From Gnetum montanum (taxonomy: Eukaryota > Streptophyta > Gnetopsida > Gnetales > Gnetaceae), in assembly GCA_015680685.1 (NCBI GenBank), contig MNCI01016273.1, forward strand, positions 2,205,767-2,269,766: 64,000 nucleotides of DNA, written 5' to 3'. Below the pieces are notes generated by a model. That model made no database searches, was not told the DNA's origin, and was given only the letters and a program-made list of their open reading frames with translations. Numbering within the stretch: position 1 is the first letter of the stretch; each line of letters begins with the position of its first letter. Of the stretch, positions 58,601-64,000 are shown piece after piece. A program made the translations under genes and the position numbers.

Positions 58601-59198
58601 ATTGATTTTCTTATTTTAAGAAATCATTTTGTGCATGATCCTACTTGCAAATATGAGAACCATGCTTAGATTACATATTTGAATTGTATTAAGTCAAGAA
58701 GTGAAATTTTTGTGTCTCAACACTAAAGCTTTGTATAGGTATTTGGACTATTACCAACATTATATTTCAACAAAATTAGTGTAAACTTTGTTTGAAGTAA
58801 CCCTAAAATTAGTTTGAACTAATTTCAAGATCAATAGGATCCTATATACTTTGAAAATTATTTTTTATTTATATTTTATTTTGTAAAATATAAAACTTCT
58901 TTTTCATAAACTGCTATTTTCACCTTAAATTATCTGTTATCTTTCTTTTGGTAGTGTAATCCCTTTCTTCATCTACAAAAATAATAGATCTAAGTATTTT
59001 ATGAAGAAAATGTTGTATTTGTATCTATAGGACCTAACTTAACAATGAGTTCTTCCAAAACATTAAAACATTTTCCTAGTGAAACTACTAGTGAAAGGCT
59101 CATAGCTCAAATAGATCAAAGAATTTATAATTTCTTTTATATAAGAAATGAAGGGAGATTTTAGTTCAATTGCTTTGGCTGGGGGCCACAAAAGTATG
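55651..59198. other. AT-rich sequence, no supportable gene
   Basis: Both strands were read. Coding-like stretches without long frames occur near 57040-57330 (plus strand, charged) and at 59046-59130 (plus, MSSSKTLKHFPSETT after a CTATAG acceptor-like site), but no family is recognised. It may be old mobile-element or gene-intron decay. It is the target into which element E inserted; GTATG at 59194-59198 would be one copy of its target duplication. Confidence 0.35.
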
Positions 59199-60105
59199 TG
59201 ATGAGTGGTGAGGTACCCCTACACTCAACCATATGAATATGAGTGTTTCACGTATGATCTGATTGAACTCTGCAGATGGGCTAGTTGTGATATCTAGATA
59301 GTTACTCATTGATCGCAGTTCACTGTCTTCCCACCTAGACTAGTATTTGCTTTTCCACACATGGTTTAGTCCAAAGTGAGGTGTATGATGTGGTCCTAAA
59401 CTAGTGCTACTTCTGGAGGCAATGGAAAATAACTTTAACTAAGCTAAGAGGAAAATGGAGAGAGAGTTAAGCTAATAGGAGATAGGGGGAGAGAATCTAA
59501 ACTAGCCTAAGTGCAATGAGCATTCATTCCTTAATTATCCATACACATCTTGGACCTCATGGATGACTACCATTGGGATTACCAAGTGCATGGCCTAGGT
59601 ACGCTACTGGGATACCAAGTAGTCACACTTAAATGCTTGTGATTAAGTCATACTCACTCCATGTTTAAGGAGTTTAGGGTGAAGAGACATTAACTATGAA
59701 AGCAATAGATAACAATAACAATTAAATAATTAAACTAAGTAAATGCTACAATAATGAAGTAATCTCGATCTTTATTTCAAGTCATGAGTGTGTCCAAGTA
59801 CATCACACTCAAATAAAGGTGTCGTAAAATTACAATCATCACATTGCAGGCATACACTAGGGGAAAATAGTTGAGAGGAAAAAATGACAAAAATACTTTA
59901 CTCTAATACTAAATTGACTATTGAATTTCCCGTGTGCTCCATTTTGTATTTATAGGGTTACATGGAAACCACGATATCATGGGTGCAATATCAGGGGTCT
60001 AAGATTAGGACACATCAAATATCAGGGGTCTGATAACAAGGGGCCAATATCAGCATTTGGTTAACAAGGGTCTAATATCAGCACTTGACAAACCATGATT
60101 CATCA
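59199..60105 (-). repeat. 3' LTR of element E
   Basis: The minus-strand LTR begins TGATGAATCATGG (complement at 60105) and ends GTGGTACC-like CCTCACCACTCATCA (complement at 59199). TATA (CCCTATAAATAC) at 59946-59957. Four CAATATCAGG/CTGATATTGG-type words at 59970-60080 in U3. Repeated TTGGGATTACCAAG units near 59570-59610. Confidence 0.85.
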
Positions 60106-60279
60106 CACCCCCATGACTGAATAACAACTTGTCCTTGAGTTAAAAAATGAGAATGAGTCCAATTGATTACACAATGGATAGGTATGGGATTATTGACTAA
60201 CTAGGAATTATTCATACCGCAGTGTGGGATTGGACAAAATAAATTTGGGACATAGACACAGAATTACAAAACTTTTTTG

Positions 60280-60720
60280 GAACTCATGTGGTTCTAGATG
60301 GTGATGGCTCCTCCATGGATGCTTTTTCTTTGTCTTGGCATCGAGATTCTATGATTGATACCATTGAAGAAGTGCCTAACATTTCTCCTCTTCTATCCAA
60401 GGATTATGAGTTATCCATGTTGATGTTCCAATGTTTGATGGATTCAGCACTTCCCATGGACACAAAAACTACATGAACACTTGATTAGCCTTGACATGCT
60501 ATGCTACAAATAGCTATTGTTCCTATTCATAGGCTTGAGCCCTGACCTCTCCACCTTTTGCTTAGCTAGATTGTACAGTGACAAGAGTTTCCTAATGGAT
60601 GTTGAATGATTATGCCTCCTACTTTGCATGTTCTGCATGAGGTCCTTGGCCTCTGGCTTCCCCTAAACATTCAATTGCACCTTGAGAAGATCCTCCATGT
60701 TTTCCTCTTTTAGGTGTCAT
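60280..60720 (-). pseudogene. ORF2 of element E, internally deleted
   Basis: Minus-strand ATG (60718-60720) follows GTGTGATTATAG and reads MTPKRGKHGGSSQGAIECLG, matching the start of C and D. After about 75 codons the sequence switches to the C-terminal block: WEVLNPSNIGTSTWITHNPW near 60430-60370, then the Lys-rich end. The plant-transposon-like core and the whole coiled coil, about 2.3 kb in C, are absent. The frame is also broken by TAG/TAA codons. Confidence 0.65.
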
Positions 60721-62085
60721 CTATAATCACACAAGGATCAATTTTTAGTAAGGTTATTGAAAGAAGTTTAATTATTTCATACCTTACTTATTGCCTTTAG
60801 CAATTATTGAATTATTTTCTTAGTGTGATTGTAGAGTTAGAAATGTTTTCAAGGAAGTTTCCCTAAAAGTTTAATGTCAGACCTAGTTTTTTTAGGTGAC
60901 ACATCAAAGGACATGTAATGGTTTTTAGGAATGTTTGATAAAATCATGATAAAGGAAAGAATAGATTTGGCAATGAGGTGCTTGGAGGGTATAAAATGAT
61001 GTGGTGGTGTGCAACAACTACAAATTACGAAAGTCACACAAGTGGGTCCTCCCCAAAGTAGGTTTCTACCTATAATGCCGTTGTGTAACCACATCTTAAA
61101 ATTTCTATAAGCACTAGAAGGGTTAAATGTAATCTACACCAGTTCCACAAAACACACACATGTAGATACCACTATGATGAGGTATGAATTTTATGCCACA
61201 TAAGACACAAGTAAAAAATTCTTGAATAGGAAGATGGGATGAATTGTAAAAGGGATTGCAAAGCTTGGGACATGAGGTAACTAGCCTAAGGCACAATGAA
61301 TCCTTAGTGTAAGGCATGATTAATGTGTCACTAACCTATCACTCAAAAATCAGGACCAAGTCCATTCCACCAATTAGTGACATCGCATTGTTTCATCCCA
61401 TGATGGACAACCATCAGAGCATTATGATAGCAAGGTGCACAATCACTTGGCATTCATACAATGGAGGAGTGATTTTTTCTTTGTGGCACTCTCTCTCTTT
61501 GTATTTTTATTTTTATTTTTTTGTCAATGCTTAATCCAAAGAAGTTTCCTACCTTTAGGCATGGATGCATGTCTTTCCAGTGGAACATCCTAGAATAGCA
61601 TTGAGTTTCCTTGACTGAGTGCCTTTTGATTACTCTTAATCCCATTTTTCATTAGATCTACAAGGATCTTAGTACAACCAAGCTACATGACAACTCCTAT
61701 AGATGTCACCAAAGAGAATCCACAAGTCCCCTTGATGTCACACCCTAGCCATTCCTGCTTAGTCCATCCTTCTTCACTTTGGGTATAATAAACACAAGGT
61801 TACTTTAAGTTTTAATGATTAGGAATATCATTGTACCTAGGGTAGAACCTCTTATTAATAGAATGGTTGGGTGGATATGATGGGCTTGCTATCCAAATAA
61901 TTAGTTACTCTAGACTTGATAGAAAAGAAGAACACCTCAACCAATGGGTCACATCAATGTTTTATTTGTAGATGAGATTACTCATAAAAAGATAAAAATA
62001 TAACAAGGAAAAATTGGAAAAAAAATTGTAAAATTAAAAATAAAAAGAAAAATAGTTATTAATTATTTTTTTGTTAGAATGAGGG
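60721..62085 (-). other. intron-like leader and conserved non-coding block, element E
   Basis: The minus-strand acceptor GTGTGATTATAG ends at 60721. Landmarks shared with B and C include TGTGGTTACACAACGGCAT (61075-61093) and AAAGTAGGTT / CCTCCCC near 61040-61070 (plus reading), the A/G-rich run at 61480-61520 and GATGTCACACCCTAGCC near 61733. The internal polypurine motif TTAGTTATGGGGGGTATCCC lies at 62080-62099 (minus). The palindrome-TATA module expected near 60850-60920 is not seen. Confidence 0.5.
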
Positions 62086-62099
62086 ATACCCCCCATAAC

Positions 62100-64000
62100 T
62101 AAACGATTGAGCATGGCTAGAATTAATAAATGGAAGGTTGGGATCCTTGCATGCTGGAAATATTGGAACCTAATCATACTTACCCCATTGGGGTTTACAC
62201 ACTTGATTAGAGTTGACATAGTTGGGCAAGTTAAAATATGTGGTTAATTTATAAGGAGTTGACCCACTATGGTACTTTTGATCGTAAGATGGTATGCAAG
62301 GATCAACATGTCTCCCCATGTAGCTATATTCATTGGGCCTCATGGTTGTTGGAGTATTGAGTGATGGCCCTGATAAGGTAACATGAGGTGTTGGGTTTGA
62401 AGAGGAAGATGCACCATAGTGTTGGACTTGTGTTGAGTTGGCAGATGCAGTGGTTTTTGAACTATGGTGTCCCTTTCTATGGTCATGTCCAAAGAAGGGA
62501 TGTCTATGATGTTGTGGAGGATTCCCATTGTTGTTGATAGTAGAAGCACAAGTAGCATTCGTGGGTTGATGCTGTGGTGCAAAAAATTCTGGAACACTTG
62601 GTGGCGATGTAAAAGGAGATGAAGGATGACAATGTTGAAATTGAGGAGAAGTATAATGTACATGATGTGGTGGTCCTATTGGAGAGGATATGCATTGATA
62701 GTATTGAGGAGAATAATAATAGTGGGATGAGATAGAGGATGTTGACCTAGTTGGGGAAACAAGATATTGAACTTGATAAGAACTTAGGTTTGGATAGTAT
62801 GAAGGGTGTAACCAATTTGGGGATGGCATCCCCCACAACTAGGATTGTTGCCACTATGATCAAGCACCATATTTCTACATGAACTCTAGATGCAACATTC
62901 TACAGCAATGCTCATGTAAATGTAACAAGATTGGGCATTGGCCCTTGGGATGATTGTACAAGCAAATTTTACATTGATATGTATGATTAGTAGTTAAGTT
63001 CTTCAACCCTTATTTCCAATTTTCTAAAGGTGTTTTGTCCTATTTCTTGGGTTGTCATAATTCTACCTCTAATAGCATTAGCATATTCTCCACATTTTTC
63101 ATGCATCTATTCCATCATCCTATTGATCTTTGCCTCAACTTCATCCAATGATTGTAGTATTGGCAAAGATGGTTTCACCTCCTTGTAGTGAGTTGATTTC
63201 TCCTCTTCATAATCATGGGCCCTTACTGATTTTTGGGCCCGTTGATACTTTTGAGCATTCTCTCATTTAGCCATTCCTCCTTCTTCTTTTGCTACCCACT
63301 TGATAAGCTCTTGGAATTGATGGGTTCGTAGTTCATATAGTTGACCTTAGGCATACATCCCTAAGGTCTCCCTTGTTTCATTACAAAGCCCATCTATGAT
63401 ATGGTACATTAGCCTTTCCTCAAAGAACCCATGGCCTGGGTAGTTGTTTAAGAATGCATAATATCTTTCTAAGGCCATGTCCAAAGGTTCATGTTGCACT
63501 TGTTTCCACTCTTGGATTTATTGCCTTAAGGTTGACACTCTTTCATAAGTTTCATATCTTTCATTGAAAATTTCTGCCATTGTTGGCCAACGTCAGATTG
63601 ATTTTGGTTTTAAGGACCTATACCATACTTTTACGTGGCCAATGAGTGTCATAGGAAAGATCTTAAGTTTTTTCCATCCATTATCAATTTTATTCCATAC
63701 ACAAGCATCCTAGAAGGGTTGTAAATGTTGTTTTGGATCTAAATCATAGCCTCCTAAAAACTTAGGAAAGCTGTTTAAGTCAAGCCTAGGTAGACAGCTT
63801 TCCTTATGATGTCTACGAGATATTCAAATAGCCTCTTGTATTTCCGTTAGACTTGTAATGGCCAATAGGGGTTCATCATCACTAGGTATGTTATGCATTT
63901 TTGAGTTGGGATGATGTTGTTTGTGTTTATGCTCATAGGAGACCCCTATATCAGATTGGGTACTCCAAACTTCATCTTCATCATTATATAATTCATTGGT
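62100..64000 (-). pseudogene. gag of element E, partial at window end
   Basis: The minus-strand gag core near 63500-63800 reads FPKFLGGYDLDPKQHLQPF, VKVWYRSLKPKSI, AEIFNERYETYERVSTLRQ, then LDMALERYYAFLNNYPGHGF. It is followed by a Glu/Lys-rich stretch, and near 62940-62980 CKICLYNHPKGQC, an intact C-x2-C-x3-H-x4-C knuckle, the only complete one in the window. The tail (62170-62838) is open for 222 codons and rich in Ser, His, Pro, Tyr, Thr and Gln (SSHYYYSPQYYQCISSP, for example), a disordered, probably RNA-associated region. A few stops interrupt the middle part. It aligns with C and D. Confidence 0.75.

Larger units (their letters stand above)
59199..64000 (-). mobile_element. element E, 3' part of a family member, cut by the window end
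   Basis: The minus-strand order from 64000 downward is gag core, knuckle, His/Pro/Ser-rich tail, internal polypurine motif, non-coding block, short ORF2 remnant, polypurine tract (CAGTCATGGGGGTG, 60106-60119) and LTR. The 5' LTR is beyond the window. ORF2 has lost its middle, and the palindrome/TATA module before ORF2 is not visible, so E is a further deletion derivative. Confidence 0.8.

Noticed and set aside
57040-59130. Possible endogenous virus-like coding remnants
   Set aside because: Some charged, coding-like stretches exist, but no diagnostic protease, reverse transcriptase or transport-protein motif could be read on either strand.

Overview
The window reads as nuclear DNA of a seed plant with a large, slowly purged, repeat-rich genome. 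It is AT-rich and CpG-poor. It is packed with old, nested long-terminal-repeat (LTR) retrotransposons whose reading frames are broken mostly by TAG/TAA/TGA codons where CAG/CAA/TGG is expected, the mark of long-term cytosine methylation. It also carries a receptor-kinase pseudogene, tRNA-like SINE copies and one small CpG-retaining gene start. A gymnosperm or another large-genome seed plant would fit, but the sequence alone does not fix the species. There is no bacterial, organellar or CRISPR signal.

Left part (1-7757): a minus-strand LTR (LTR-H, 1-813) that keeps its CpGs; a decayed plus-strand reverse transcriptase fragment (1322-1640); a gene-like 5' end with leader, tiny first exon, intron and second exon (about 3330-4225); then AT-rich sequence with one SINE-like copy (6383-6517).

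Middle part (7758-33645): element A (8232-15915) sits inside the LTR of a minus-strand relative, element F (7758-8231 plus 15916-19375). F abuts a minus-strand pol (19575-23041) with reverse transcriptase, two successive RNase H domains and integrase, the layout of the Tat lineage of Ty3/Gypsy. Next comes a separate element, P1 (about 23.2-33.65 kb), with LTR-like ends carrying degenerate tandem repeats, a minus-strand gag/protease remnant, no recognisable pol, and a plus-strand multi-exon pseudogene (24.9-28.56 kb) antisense to it.

Right part (33650-64000): two truncated elements joined end to end (D 33650-39087, B 39088-44988); a receptor-like kinase pseudogene (minus strand) split by the complete element C (45598-54805, 5-bp target duplication ATTAT); a SINE cluster and triplicated palindrome (55.1-55.65 kb); unassigned AT-rich sequence; and the 3' part of minus-strand element E (59199 to beyond 64000).

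Elements A-F belong to one unusual family. The order is LTR with TGATGAG/CTCATCA ends, primer site, gag with a CCHC-like knuckle and a His/Ser/Pro-rich tail, an internal polypurine motif, a long conserved non-coding block, an internal TATA promoter with palindromes, a short intron, a second ORF (plant-transposon-like domain plus long coiled coil), a polypurine tract and the 3' LTR. No pol is seen in A, B, C, D or in the part of E inside the window. In A, B and C the palindrome family upstream of the internal promoter matches that element's own LTR; in D the internal palindrome has the same type, but its LTR is missing. This two-promoter, repeated-polypurine design is the most interesting structure in the window.
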